A stretch of 58,825 nucleotides of DNA from Micromonospora sp. BL4 (lineage in GTDB: Bacteria; Actinomycetota; Actinomycetes; Mycobacteriales; Micromonosporaceae), in the NCBI RefSeq assembly GCF_003667505.1, contig NZ_RCVJ01000163.1:1-58825 (forward strand), given 5' to 3'. A program made the translations under genes and the position numbers. This document shows positions 48,672-57,409 of this stretch, one piece after another (the first letter of the stretch is position 1; every line of letters begins with the position of its first letter). The notes below the pieces were generated by a model. It was given only the letters and a program-made list of their open reading frames with translations, searched no databases and was not told where the DNA came from.

Positions 48672-49964
48672 ATGCAGCGGAGGAATTTCCTGGTCGGCAC
48701 GGGCGCACTGGGCGTGGGAGCGCTCGGGGTCGGCGCGGCCGTGACGCCCGCAGTCGCCAGCCCCCGTGGCCGTACGGTCCGCACCGGCCTCGACGAGTTG
48801 GTGTCCTCCGGGTTCGCCGAGCTCACCGGCCAGCGGGTCGGTGTTGTCTCCAACCCGACCGGTGTCGACTCGACCTACCGGCATCTCGTCGACCTGATGC
48901 ACGGCTCCGGCCGGGTCCAACTGGTCGCGGCGTTCGGCCCCGAGCACGGTTTCCGCGGCTCCGCGCAGGCCGGCGGCAGCGAGGGCACCGGCGTCGACGC
49001 CCGCACCGGCATCACGGTGTACGACGCGTACGGCGCCTCGCAGGCCCGGTGGGAAGCCATGTTCACCGAGGCCGGGGTGGACACGGTGGTCTTCGACATC
49101 CAGGACGTCGGGGTCCGCTTCTACACCTACATCTGGACGATGTACACCTCGATGGTCGCGGCGGCCCGGGTCGGCAAACGCTACGTCGTGCTGGACCGGC
49201 CCAACCCGATCGGCGGGCGGGCCTACGGGCCGATGATGACCACCCCGTACACCTCGGGGGTGGGTCTGAAGGAGATCATCCAGCAGCACGGGATGACCGT
49301 CGGGGAGCTGGCCCGGTTCTTCAACGCCACCTTCCTGCCCACCGAGGCGGGGCGACCGGTCGACCTGGACGTGGTGCGGTGCAGGCACTGGAAGCGCGAC
49401 GACCTCGCCGCCGACACCGGCGTGCCCTGGGTGATGCCCAGTCCGAACATGCCCACCCCGGACACCGCGCTGGTCTACCCGGGAACCGGCCTGTTCGAGG
49501 GCGTCGCGTCAATCACCGAAGGGCGTGGCACGTGCCGCCCGTTCGAGCTGATCGGCGGGTTGGCGACCGACTACGACTACCACTGGGGTGACCGGCTCAA
49601 CGCCCGGAACCTGCCCGGGGTCGAGTTCCGCGAGGCGTACTTCTCGCCCACCTCGGCCGGGCAGAAGCCGGACCTGCTCAACAAGCCCTGCGCCGGCGTG
49701 GAGGTCAAGGTCGTCGACCCGGCCGTGTACGACCCGATCCGCACCGGCGTGGCCATGCTGGTGGAGGCGCACAAGTATCCGGCGTTCGCCTGGCGACGCG
49801 ACTCCTGGGACACCGTTCGCCCGTACTGGATCGACAAGCTCACCGGCTCGCCGCGACTGCGTACCCAGATCGACGCCGGAGCCGACGTCGACGACGTCGT
49901 CGGCGCGTGGGCCGACGAGCTGGCCACCTTCAACCGGCGCCGCCGGCCCTACCTGCTCTACTAA
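48672..49964 (+). CDS. namZ: Secreted exo-beta-N-acetylmuramidase, NamZ-like (DUF1343, GH171)
   Basis: 430 residues with a twin-arginine signal MQRRNFLVGTGALG, unlike the Sec signals of its two neighbours. The mature part covers DUF1343: GFAELTGQRVGVVSNPTGVD, FGPEHGFRG, VFDIQDVGVRFYTYI, DRPNPIGG and PGTGLFEGVASITEGRGT. In Bacillus subtilis the orthologue YbbC/NamZ cleaves terminal N-acetylmuramic acid from peptidoglycan chains (GH171). It sits between NagZ- and AmiE-like genes as in that organism. AmiE follows 11 bases after the stop codon. Confidence 0.9.
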   Translation: MQRRNFLVGTGALGVGALGVGAAVTPAVASPRGRTVRTGLDELVSSGFAELTGQRVGVVSNPTGVDSTYRHLVDLMHGSGRVQLVAAFGPEHGFRGSAQAGGSEGTGVDARTGITVYDAYGASQARWEAMFTEAGVDTVVFDIQDVGVRFYTYIWTMYTSMVAAARVGKRYVVLDRPNPIGGRAYGPMMTTPYTSGVGLKEIIQQHGMTVGELARFFNATFLPTEAGRPVDLDVVRCRHWKRDDLAADTGVPWVMPSPNMPTPDTALVYPGTGLFEGVASITEGRGTCRPFELIGGLATDYDYHWGDRLNARNLPGVEFREAYFSPTSAGQKPDLLNKPCAGVEVKVVDPAVYDPIRTGVAMLVEAHKYPAFAWRRDSWDTVRPYWIDKLTGSPRLRTQIDAGADVDDVVGAWADELATFNRRRRPYLLY

Positions 49965-49975
49965 GGAGTGCGGTC

Positions 49976-51772
49976 ATGACCAGGTCGGTCCGACGTTCGT
50001 TCCACTCACTCGCGCTCGGCCTGGCCCTGGTGGTCGCGGGCACGACGCTACCCGCCACCGGCGTGGCAGCGTCGCCCGCGTCCGGCCCGCCGACCGTCTC
50101 CCCCGCCGACATCCAGTTCCGGCACGACACACTGCGCCGCGGCGGCGCCCGCCAGGTCGGGCTGCTCCCCGAGCAGGTGGACCGCCTTCCCGCCGACCTG
50201 GCGGCGTATCTCCAGCCGACGCCGGACCACCCCGGATACCCGGCGTACGCGGGCGCGGTGGTCCTGGCCGCCAAGGACGGCGTGATCGTTCAGCACGCCG
50301 CCGTGGGCAGCGCGGTGAAGTACGCGTCCGTCGGGCCACCGCCCGCTCTTCTCGGCGTGGAACTACCAGCCGACCAGCAGATCGCGACCCGACCCGACAC
50401 CATCTTCGACCTGGCGTCGGTGTCGAAGCTGTTCACCACGGTCGTCACCATGCAGCAGGTGGAGCGGGGGCGGGTGGAGCTGGACGCGCCGGTCGCCCGG
50501 TACGTCCCGGAGTTCGCCGCCGGCGGCAAGGCGACGGTCACCGTCCGGATGCTGCTCACCCACACGTCGGGGCTGCCCGCGTTCGTGCCACTGTGGAGCA
50601 GGTACCCGACGCCGGCCGAGCGGTTCACGGCCGCGCTCGCCACGCCGCTCGCGACCGGGGCGACACCCGGTGGCCAGTACGTCTACTCCGACCTCGGCCT
50701 GATCGCGCTGGGTGTGCTGGTGGAGCGGGTAACCGGTCGACCGCTGGCCGACCTGGTCCGTGACGGCGTGACCCGGCCGCTGGGCATGACCGACACCGGC
50801 TACAACCCGGGCCCGGAGCGGCGGTCGCGGATCGCCGCGACCGAGTACCAGCCGTACGCCGGGCGCGGCATGGTCTGGGGTGAGGTGCACGACGAGAACG
50901 CGTGGTCGCTCGGCGGGGTGGCCGGGCACGCCGGGGTGTTCTCCACGGCGGCGGACCTGGCCGTGCTCTGCCAGTCGCTGCTCAACGGCGGCGAGTACCG
51001 CGGGCGGCGGATCCTACGGTCGGACACGGTGCGCTCGATGCTGGTCAACTACAACGCGCCGTTGGAGTCGGCCTACCCGGAGAGCGACCGCGGCCTCGGC
51101 TTCGAGCTGAACAAGCACTGGTACATGATGGGGCTCTCCTCGCCGGTGGCCTTCGGGCACACGGGCTTCACCGGGACGTCGATCGTCATCGACCCGCTGT
51201 CGCACTCGTTCGTCGTCATGCTCAGCAACCGGGTGCACCCCGACCGTGGCTGGGGCAGCAACAACGTGGCCCGCCGTGCCGTCGCCCGCGACCTGGCAGA
51301 GGCGATGCCGGTGCGGCCGCGTTCGGCCAGCGCCTGGCGGGCCGATCCCCGCGACTCCGCGACGAGCACGCTCACGGCGCCGCTGCGCCGGCCCGCGCGG
51401 GGCGCCACGGCGAGCTTCCTGCTCTGGTACGACACCGAACCCCGCTACGACAGCGCACGATTCGAGGTCTCCACCGACGGCGGGCAGACCTGGACGTCGG
51501 CCACCATGCGGCTCCGCGACGCCGGCCGACGGTGGAGCGCCGACGGCACGGTCACCGGCTACGGCGGCCGGGTGTGGTGGCAGGTCTCGGTGGCGTTGCC
51601 CGAGCAGGCCACCCACCTGCGGTGGAGCAGCAGCACCGACGGCTCCGGGCAGGGGCGCGGCGTCTACGTCGACCGGATCCTGGCGGCGGACCGGTACGGC
51701 CCGCTGTTCTCCGGCGAGGGCGCCGACGCCTCCCGACTCGTCGCCGACGGGTGGTCACCCGCACGCACTTGA
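49976..51772 (+). CDS. amiE: Secreted AmiE-like beta-lactamase-fold amidase
   Basis: 598 residues, start ATG 49976 behind AAGGAG. A Sec signal (MTRSVRRSFH... to about residue 33) precedes a class C beta-lactamase-type domain: S148-x2-K151 in LASVSKLF, Y-S-D in VYSDLG and HTG in GHTGFTG. Bacillus AmiE has this fold and removes the stem peptide from MurNAc. Here a C-terminal domain of about 130 residues (TASFLLWYDTEP, FEVSTDGGQTWTS, LRWSSSTDGSG) has a beta-sandwich look and could bind wall sugars. The symbol is by gene context; a plain beta-lactamase or esterase is possible. Confidence 0.82.
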   Translation: MTRSVRRSFHSLALGLALVVAGTTLPATGVAASPASGPPTVSPADIQFRHDTLRRGGARQVGLLPEQVDRLPADLAAYLQPTPDHPGYPAYAGAVVLAAKDGVIVQHAAVGSAVKYASVGPPPALLGVELPADQQIATRPDTIFDLASVSKLFTTVVTMQQVERGRVELDAPVARYVPEFAAGGKATVTVRMLLTHTSGLPAFVPLWSRYPTPAERFTAALATPLATGATPGGQYVYSDLGLIALGVLVERVTGRPLADLVRDGVTRPLGMTDTGYNPGPERRSRIAATEYQPYAGRGMVWGEVHDENAWSLGGVAGHAGVFSTAADLAVLCQSLLNGGEYRGRRILRSDTVRSMLVNYNAPLESAYPESDRGLGFELNKHWYMMGLSSPVAFGHTGFTGTSIVIDPLSHSFVVMLSNRVHPDRGWGSNNVARRAVARDLAEAMPVRPRSASAWRADPRDSATSTLTAPLRRPARGATASFLLWYDTEPRYDSARFEVSTDGGQTWTSATMRLRDAGRRWSADGTVTGYGGRVWWQVSVALPEQATHLRWSSSTDGSGQGRGVYVDRILAADRYGPLFSGEGADASRLVADGWSPART

Positions 51773-51886
51773 GCTGTCCGCCCGGGGCCGGTGGCGGTGG
51801 CCGGCCCTCGGGCGAACGGGCGGCCCACGGCGCGCGTCGCGTCGAATCGCGTTGCGGCGGCCGGCGGGCGCTGCGAGGGTCGACGG

Positions 51887-52462
51887 ATGCCAGCGATGAA
51901 CGGCGCCGACGTACGCGACGCGGCGGATGAGATGGCCCGGGTCCTGGACCCGCACCGGGACGGCGACTGGTCGGTGCCCGCCGGCACGCTGCGCTGGAGC
52001 TGCTGGACCACCGCCGCGCACGTGGCGCACGACCTGCTCGGGTACGCCGGCCAGGTCACCGGCCGACCGGACGACGCCTACCTGCCGTACGACCTGCGGG
52101 TCTCCCCCACCGCGACGCCGGCGCAGGTCCTGACGGTGGTCCGGGCCTGCGCAGGGCTGCTCACCGCCGCGGTCGACACGGCGCCGCCGGAGACCCGGGC
52201 CTGGCACTTCGGCCCGTGCGACCCGGCCGGCTTCGCCGCGATGGGGGTGGCGGAGACCCTGCTGCACACCCACGACATCACCCTCGGCCTCGGCGTGCCG
52301 TGGCAGCCGCCGCACCGGCTCAGCGCACTGGTGCTGCGGCGGCTGTTCCCGGACGCCCCGCCCGGCGCGGCGCCCGAGGTGCTGCTGTGGATGACCGGGC
52401 GCGGGGAACTGCCCGGCCGGGCGCGGCGCACCTCGTGGACCTGGCGCGCCGCACTGGACTGA
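51887..52462 (+). CDS. MDMPI/DinB-like protein (maleylpyruvate isomerase N-terminal type)
   Basis: 191 residues from ATG 51887 (MPAMNGADVRDAAD) or the ATG 9 bases later. The fold has the mycothiol-dependent isomerase layout: SCWTTAAHVAHDLLGYAGQV with a metal His, FGPCDPAGFAAMGVAETLLHTHDI with two more His residues, and a C-terminal tail RGELPGRARRTSW. In actinobacteria these are often mycothiol S-transferases or unknown. Downstream stop is 7 bases from the converging GNAT gene. Confidence 0.87.
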   Translation: MPAMNGADVRDAADEMARVLDPHRDGDWSVPAGTLRWSCWTTAAHVAHDLLGYAGQVTGRPDDAYLPYDLRVSPTATPAQVLTVVRACAGLLTAAVDTAPPETRAWHFGPCDPAGFAAMGVAETLLHTHDITLGLGVPWQPPHRLSALVLRRLFPDAPPGAAPEVLLWMTGRGELPGRARRTSWTWRAALD

Positions 52463-52469
52463 CCGGCCC

Positions 52470-53027
52470 TCAGCCGACCGAGGGGGCGGTGAGCGCGTGC
52501 CGGTGGCCGTCGCGCGGGAACGGCGGGTACGCGGGCAGCACCTCCTGGAAGACGTAGCCGCTCTTCTCCGCCACCCGACAGGAAGCCGGGTTGTCCACCT
52601 GGTGCAGCAGGTCGAGGCGCTCCAGTGCGGGGAACTGCGCGAACGCCCAGCGGCTGAGCGCGGTGACCGCGCGCGGGGCGACACCCCGACCGCGCGCCCA
52701 CGCCGCCGTCCAGTAGCCGACCTCGGCCGCCGGCCGCCCGGGCGCGATCCGCTTGAGCACCACGCACGCCACCAGCAGCGGACCGTCCGCGGCGTCCTCC
52801 AGCACCGCGAAGGCGAACCGCCGGCCGTCGTCCCAGTCCTGCCGGACCTTCTCCAGCCACTGCCGTCCCTCGTCGACGGTGGTCAACGGGTGCCGCGTCC
52901 ACCGATGCAGCACCGGATCCCGGTACGCCGCGAGCAGCGCGTCCAGGTCGTCGTCACGCCAGGGCCGCAGGACCAGGCCCGGCGCCGAAGGGGTGGCCAA
53001 CGCTCGCAGCTCGATCGACATGGCCAC
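52470..53027 (-). CDS. GNAT N-acetyltransferase, RimJ/RimL-like
   Basis: 185 residues (MAMSIELRALATP...; ATG 53021 possible). A GNAT domain with the RimJ/L pattern: LVLRPWRDDDLDALLAAYRDP at the start, EVGYWTAAWARGRGVAPRAVTALSRWAF in the acetyl-CoA region and LLHQVDNPASCRVAEKSGY at the end. It is probably an alpha-amino or spermidine-type acetyltransferase; the substrate is unknown. Confidence 0.88.
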   Translation of the reverse strand: MAMSIELRALATPSAPGLVLRPWRDDDLDALLAAYRDPVLHRWTRHPLTTVDEGRQWLEKVRQDWDDGRRFAFAVLEDAADGPLLVACVVLKRIAPGRPAAEVGYWTAAWARGRGVAPRAVTALSRWAFAQFPALERLDLLHQVDNPASCRVAEKSGYVFQEVLPAYPPFPRDGHRHALTAPSVG

Positions 53028-53085
53028 ATTCTGCCCGCACGCCGATGTCCCGCCGGGGTCGGTCAGCTCACCGCCGCCGGGCGGA

Positions 53086-53592
53086 TCAGGTCGCCTGGCG
53101 GCGGCGCCACGGCAGCCACGCCCACCAGGACCGGCGTACCGGTGCGCCGGTGGGCGCCGGCCCGCCGGTGGGCGCCAGCGAGTCGGTGGACGTCCGGGAT
53201 CCGGCGGAGGCGCGCTCCGCGCGCCAGCGGCGGACCACCTCGTCGGCGTTCACCGGCCGTACCGCCACCCGGGGGCCCTCGGGGTTACGCAGCCAGGCCA
53301 CGATCTGGGCGTTCAGCTGACCCACGAAGTCCCGGACGGACTGTTCGGTGGGCAGGTCGCGGACCTCGGCGGGGACCTGCTCGATGCGCCGGCGCAGTTG
53401 CAGCGGAGTGGGCAGCAGCAGGTCGCTGGGGAGCGCCTCGCGCTCCAGGAAGCTCTTGATCCACCACGACTCGTCGTAGGGCGCGCCGCGGCCGGGGATG
53501 GGCTTGCCCATGCCGGGCAGGTTGTCGAACTCGCCGCGTTGCACGGCGCTCCGGATCTGCGACTCCACGGCCGCTTCCCACGCTTCGGTCAC
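53086..53592 (-). CDS. DUF1992 protein (DnaJ homologue subfamily C member 28-like domain)
   Basis: 168 residues from GTG 53592 with GGGAGGTG upstream; the longer frame is Pro/Gly-rich and was rejected. It starts VTEAWEAAVESQIRSAVQRGEFDNLPGMGKPIPGRG, the DUF1992 core (shown here at residues 1-36). The family's function is unknown. The C-terminal 50 residues are low-complexity and end in an Arg/Trp-rich segment. Divergent from the LysE gene with a 230-base spacer in which nothing else is seen. Confidence 0.87.
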   Translation of the reverse strand: MTEAWEAAVESQIRSAVQRGEFDNLPGMGKPIPGRGAPYDESWWIKSFLEREALPSDLLLPTPLQLRRRIEQVPAEVRDLPTEQSVRDFVGQLNAQIVAWLRNPEGPRVAVRPVNADEVVRRWRAERASAGSRTSTDSLAPTGGPAPTGAPVRRSWWAWLPWRRRQAT

Positions 53593-53824
53593 CCTGCGGC
53601 ACCTCCCTGGCCACCGTAACGCGCCGCCTCCGGTCGGCGGTGCGCACCGCAACGGGTCAGCGCGCCCGGGCCGGCTGCCATTCCCGCCGCCGCCCGGCGG
53701 GGGTGGTTGCCGCCGGGATGTCCGGTTCCGCAGCAGCAGGCCACGGCCTGGCAGGTGGCTCTGGGCCGGTATGGCCGCCCGACCTACGGTCGGTGCGGGT
53801 GTCGGAGTCAACGGGGGGTTCGTC

Positions 53825-54475
53825 ATGGTGGGTGCGGGTGCGCTGCTGGGTATCGCGCTGGTGGCGTTGGGGCTGGTGCTCACGCCCGGCCCGAACATGG
53901 TCTACCTGGTCTCACGCTCGGTGGCGCAGGGCCGCCGCGCCGGGATGGTCTCGCTGCTCGGGGTGGCCGCCGGGTTCGGCGTCTACCTGGCCGCGGCGGT
54001 CGCGGGGCTGGCCGCCGTCTTCGTCCTGGTGCCGGCGCTGTACGCGGTGGTGAAGCTGGCCGGGGCCGGCTACCTGCTCTGGCTGGCCTGGCGGACGTTG
54101 CGCCCGGGTGGGCACTCCCCGTTCACGCCCGCGCCGCTGCCGCCGGACCGGGCGCGCCGGCTGTTCACCATGGGGCTGGTCACCAACCTGCTCAACCCGA
54201 AGATCGCCATCCTCTACGTCTCGCTGCTGCCGCAGTTCGTCGATCCGGGGCGTGGGCATGTGGCGGCCCAGAGCCTGCTGCTCGGTCTGACCCAGATCGC
54301 CGTCGCGTTGAGCGTGAACGCGTTGATCGTGCTCAGCGCCGGCGCGCTGGCCGGGTTCTTCGCCCGCCGGCCGGTGTGGCTGCGGGTGCAGCAGTGGGTG
54401 ACCGGCACGGCGCTGGCCGCGCTGGCCGTCCGGATCGCCACCGACCGCTCCCGCGCGGCGATCGCCACACCCTGA
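53825..54475 (+). CDS. LysE/RhtB-family exporter
   Basis: A 216-residue membrane protein from ATG 53825 (MVGAGALLGIALVALG) after GGGGGG. The signature TPGPNMVYLVSRSVAQGRRAG is near the N-terminus and NLLNPKIAILYVSLLPQF in the middle, with about six membrane segments. The family exports amino acids (lysine, threonine, homoserine). Substrate unknown. It converges with the SDR gene, 8 bases between stops. Confidence 0.92.
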   Translation: MVGAGALLGIALVALGLVLTPGPNMVYLVSRSVAQGRRAGMVSLLGVAAGFGVYLAAAVAGLAAVFVLVPALYAVVKLAGAGYLLWLAWRTLRPGGHSPFTPAPLPPDRARRLFTMGLVTNLLNPKIAILYVSLLPQFVDPGRGHVAAQSLLLGLTQIAVALSVNALIVLSAGALAGFFARRPVWLRVQQWVTGTALAALAVRIATDRSRAAIATP

Positions 54476-54483
54476 TCCGACGG

Positions 54484-55302
54484 TCAGTGTCCCCGGTGCC
54501 GGCGGACCATCCCGGCGGCCAGCGGCGCGGCGTCCAGGTCGCCGGCGGTGAGCCGGGCGGTGAGGGTACGACGTACCAGCCGGTCGGCCAGCGCGGGCGC
54601 GTGCCGGCCGACGGCCATCTCCAGGCGTCCGCGCGTGGTGGTGGCCACGTCCCGGGGTGCCCGTCGGGCGGTGGCGGCGCGCAGGATCGCCGCGACGACC
54701 CCCTCGACGGGCTCCGGACGGGACACTCCCCGCAGGGACAGGCCGGCCTCGGCGGTGCTGTCGTGGATCGGTGAGGCCACCATGCTCGGGTAGACGACGC
54801 TCACCCCGACGTGGGTGCCCACCTCGTGGCGCAGCGCGTCGGCGTAGGCGACCAGGGCCCGTTTGCTCACCCCGTACGCGGCGGCGAGCGGCAGCGGCAG
54901 CACTGCCATCCGGCTGGCCACGAAGATCACCCGTCCCCGAGTGGCGAGCAGTGCGGGCAGCGCCGCGGCGGTGGTCCGCCACGCCGCCAGCAGGTTCACC
55001 TCGAGCTGCCGGCGGACCACCTCGTCGGGCGGCAGCTCGGCCGGGGCGGGGCCACCGACTCCGGCGTTGTTTATCAGCAGGTCCAGGCCGCCGAGCCGGT
55101 CGACGGCGGCCCGCACCGCCGGTGGCACGGCGGCCGGGTCGGTCAGATCGCAGCCGAGCACGGGCAGGTCGTCGTCGGGCCGCGGGTGCAGGTCGAGCCC
55201 CACCACCCGGGCGCCGGCGGCGGTCAGGCCGGCGCCGAGGTGACGGCCGAAGGTGCCGCTCGCCCCTGTCACCAGCACCCGGCGGCCGGTGAATCCGCTC
55301 AC
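54484..55302 (-). CDS. SDR-family oxidoreductase
   Basis: 272 residues from GTG 55302 (VSGFTGRRVLVTGASG); earlier frame was rejected as antisense. It has TGASGTFG, NNAGVGG, VASRMAVLPLPLAAAYGVSK with the YxxxK pair and a C-terminal FMN-independent extension. It lies 11 bases behind the flavin monooxygenase gene. Such pairs with a monooxygenase often handle ketone or alcohol intermediates; the actual substrate is not known. Confidence 0.87.
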   Translation of the reverse strand: MSGFTGRRVLVTGASGTFGRHLGAGLTAAGARVVGLDLHPRPDDDLPVLGCDLTDPAAVPPAVRAAVDRLGGLDLLINNAGVGGPAPAELPPDEVVRRQLEVNLLAAWRTTAAALPALLATRGRVIFVASRMAVLPLPLAAAYGVSKRALVAYADALRHEVGTHVGVSVVYPSMVASPIHDSTAEAGLSLRGVSRPEPVEGVVAAILRAATARRAPRDVATTTRGRLEMAVGRHAPALADRLVRRTLTARLTAGDLDAAPLAAGMVRRHRGH

Positions 55303-55313
55303 CGCCCGGCCCC

Positions 55314-56660
55314 TCACCGTCCCGCTCCGACGGGCGTGGTGGCGCGGGCGCGGCGGGCGCCGGCGGTCAGCTCCCGGGTCAGCTCGGCCAGGTAGGCGTC
55401 GAAGTCCACCCGCATCGCCGGGCGGCGCTGGCCCCAGCGGGCGGTCGCGGCCCGCAGCTCGGCCCGGCAGGCGGCCCGCTGCCGGTCCGGGTCGGGTAGC
55501 GCGTACCGGCCGGCGAGCTGCGCGGCGATCAGCCTGGCCTGCGCCTCCACCAGCGGGAACGCCGAGCCGGTGGACTGCATCAGCCCGACGAAGGTCAGGC
55601 CGGGCGCGTCGGGGTGGAACACGTGCCGGTACAGCGCGAGAGAGTCGGCCCCCCCGTTGAGCAGCGCCGGGTCGAGGAAAGGGATCTCCACCCGGTAACC
55701 GGTGCACCAGATGATCAGATCGACGCTGTCGCTGCGACCGTCGGTGAACTCGACCCGGTCGCCGGCGAGGGAGGCGACGCCGGGTCGGGCCTCGATGTCG
55801 CCGTGGGTCAGCCGGGACAGCAACCCGTCGGAGAGCGTCGGGTGGTCCTGCAGGAAGCCGTGCGTCGGCGCGGGCAGCCCGTAGCGGGCGGGACTGCCGA
55901 CGGTGGTGCTGAGCATGGCCTGGCTGATGCGCTGGCGCAGCCGCCACGGGAGCCGGCGGGCCAGCGCCCCGTTGAGGGTGTCCGAGGGGCGGCCCAGCAG
56001 GTACTTCGGCACCACCCAGACGCCTCGCCGCAGCGACAGCAGGGTGCGGGTGGCCGCGTACGAGGAGTCCACCGCGATGTCCATCGCGGAGTTGCCGCCG
56101 CCGACGACCAGGACCCGTCTGCCGGCCAACTGCTCCGGGCCCCGGTAGTCGTGGCTGTGCAGCTGCTCGGCGGTGCAGGTGCCGGGGTACGGCGGGGCGG
56201 GCAGCCGGGGCGCCCGGTTGTGCCCGTTGGCGACGACCACGGCCTCGACGGTGACCTCGACCGGCCCGTCCGGTCCGCTCGCCCGCACCGTCCAGGTGCC
56301 GGCGGGATCCCGGGTGACCTGCTCGACGGTGTGCCGCAGGCGGATGACCTCCCGCAGGCCGAAGCGGTCGGCGTAACCACCGAGGTAGCCGGCGATCCGT
56401 CGGTGATCGGGGTAGTCGGGCCAGTCGGCGGGCATGGGGTGGTCGGCGAACTGGGTGCGGCCGCGGCTGGTGTTCAGGTGCAGCGTGCGGTACGCGGGCG
56501 AGTCGGGCGCCCCGTACACCCAGAGGCCGCCGACCTGGTCGGTGGACTCGAAACAGACCGTCGGCACGCCGGCGTCGAGCAGTGCCTTGACCGCGGCGAG
56601 CCCGGCCGCGCCGGCGCCGATCACCGCCGCCCCGGGTGGTACGACCATCGCTGCCCCCAC
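55314..56660 (-). CDS. Flavin-containing monooxygenase
   Basis: 448 residues. FAD-binding GAGAAGLAAVKALLDAG is at the N-terminus (about 16-32), an FMO identifying segment in the YRTLHLNTSRGRTQFADHPMP region, the NADPH-binding GGGNSAMDIAVD, and a late IIWCTGYRVEIPFLD segment. Likely an FMO or Baeyer-Villiger-like oxidase of a small hydrophobic molecule. An operator-like palindrome shared with the MFS gene at 57410 lies 4-21 bases before the start, pointing to common control by the TetR in between. The start could be 56660 or the ATG 12 bases in. Confidence 0.9.
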   Translation of the reverse strand: MGAAMVVPPGAAVIGAGAAGLAAVKALLDAGVPTVCFESTDQVGGLWVYGAPDSPAYRTLHLNTSRGRTQFADHPMPADWPDYPDHRRIAGYLGGYADRFGLREVIRLRHTVEQVTRDPAGTWTVRASGPDGPVEVTVEAVVVANGHNRAPRLPAPPYPGTCTAEQLHSHDYRGPEQLAGRRVLVVGGGNSAMDIAVDSSYAATRTLLSLRRGVWVVPKYLLGRPSDTLNGALARRLPWRLRQRISQAMLSTTVGSPARYGLPAPTHGFLQDHPTLSDGLLSRLTHGDIEARPGVASLAGDRVEFTDGRSDSVDLIIWCTGYRVEIPFLDPALLNGGADSLALYRHVFHPDAPGLTFVGLMQSTGSAFPLVEAQARLIAAQLAGRYALPDPDRQRAACRAELRAATARWGQRRPAMRVDFDAYLAELTRELTAGARRARATTPVGAGR

Positions 56661-56663
56661 TTA

Positions 56664-56681
56664 ATCCAACGTCTGATGGAT
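56664..56681. promoter_or_regulatory. TetR operator, FMO side
   Basis: ATCCA (56664-56668), 8-base spacer, TGGAT (56677-56681), just upstream of the monooxygenase gene. Spacing and half-sites equal those of the site at 57373-57392. Confidence 0.7.
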
Positions 56682-56704
56682 AATCGTCGTGAGCAGGCGG
56701 GCCG

Positions 56705-57352
56705 TCAAGGGGCCGGCGGTCCGTACAGGCCGTCCAGGAAGCGGTGCACGAACACCCGGAACTCGCGCCGCTCCCGGGCGCCCGGCGCGCCCGCGGCCAG
56801 CGCCACCACGTGCCCGTGCGCGGCCCAGACCAGGCTCCGCACGGTGATGTGCGGGGTCGGTTCGACCAGCGCGCCGGCCGCCGCCGCGGCCGTGAGCAGC
56901 TCGGTCACCAGGCGGTACAGCGGCTCGGCGTAGCGCTGGTCGAGCTCGGCGTGCCGCTGCGGCTCCAGCCAGCGCCGCAGCCACAGCGCGGTGGTCTCCG
57001 GACGGTCCTCCAAAAAGTCGACGAACACGTCGACCAGGTCGTGCAGGGCCCGCCGCGCCGCGTCCGGCCCCGCGTCGAGAGCCGAGCGGGCCTGCGCGGC
57101 GGCCTCGGTCAGGACCTCCCGCTCGGCGGCGAACACCCGGGCGAAGCAGGCGTCGTAGAGCGCCGCCTTCGTACCCGTGTGGTGGGCGACCGTGGCCACG
57201 TCGACGCCGGCGGCGGCGGCGACCTCCCGCAGCCCGACGGCGTCGAAGCCGCGTTCGGCGAAGAGCGCGGTGGCCGCGGTGAGCACCACCTCGCGGGTCG
57301 GCCGGCTCTCGTCGCGGCGGGGCCGACCCGGACGGCGTCGGGGCATGGTCAT
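56705..57352 (-). CDS. TetR-family transcriptional regulator
   Basis: A 215-residue repressor from ATG 57352 (MTMPRRRPGRPRRDESRPT); ATG 57346 and 57361 are alternatives. An Arg-rich lead is followed by the HTH AATALFAERGFDAVGLREVA, then VATVAHHTGTKAALYDA, then a helical sensor domain. It lies between the FMO operon (same strand, downstream) and the divergent transporter gene; both flanks carry the same palindrome, so it probably regulates itself and both. Confidence 0.9.
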   Translation of the reverse strand: MTMPRRRPGRPRRDESRPTREVVLTAATALFAERGFDAVGLREVAAAAGVDVATVAHHTGTKAALYDACFARVFAAEREVLTEAAAQARSALDAGPDAARRALHDLVDVFVDFLEDRPETTALWLRRWLEPQRHAELDQRYAEPLYRLVTELLTAAAAAGALVEPTPHITVRSLVWAAHGHVVALAAGAPGARERREFRVFVHRFLDGLYGPPAP

Positions 57353-57372
57353 GGCCGCCATTCTGCCCCTAG

Positions 57373-57392
57373 AATCCAGCAACCGTTGGATT
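57373..57392. promoter_or_regulatory. TetR operator, transporter/TetR side
   Basis: AATCCA (57373-57378), 8-base spacer, TGGATT (57387-57392), perfect 6-bp arms between the TetR start and the MFS start. Confidence 0.75.
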
Positions 57393-57409
57393 GCGGAGAG
57401 GATGCGGCG

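Noticed and set aside
53593..53898. Long N-terminal extension of the DUF1992 frame
   Set aside because: Pro/Gly-rich translation crossing the divergent LysE promoter; a good ribosome site supports GTG 53592.
54484..55947. Long upstream extension of the SDR gene
   Set aside because: It overlaps the flavin monooxygenase in another frame; the SDR motif begins just after GTG 55302.
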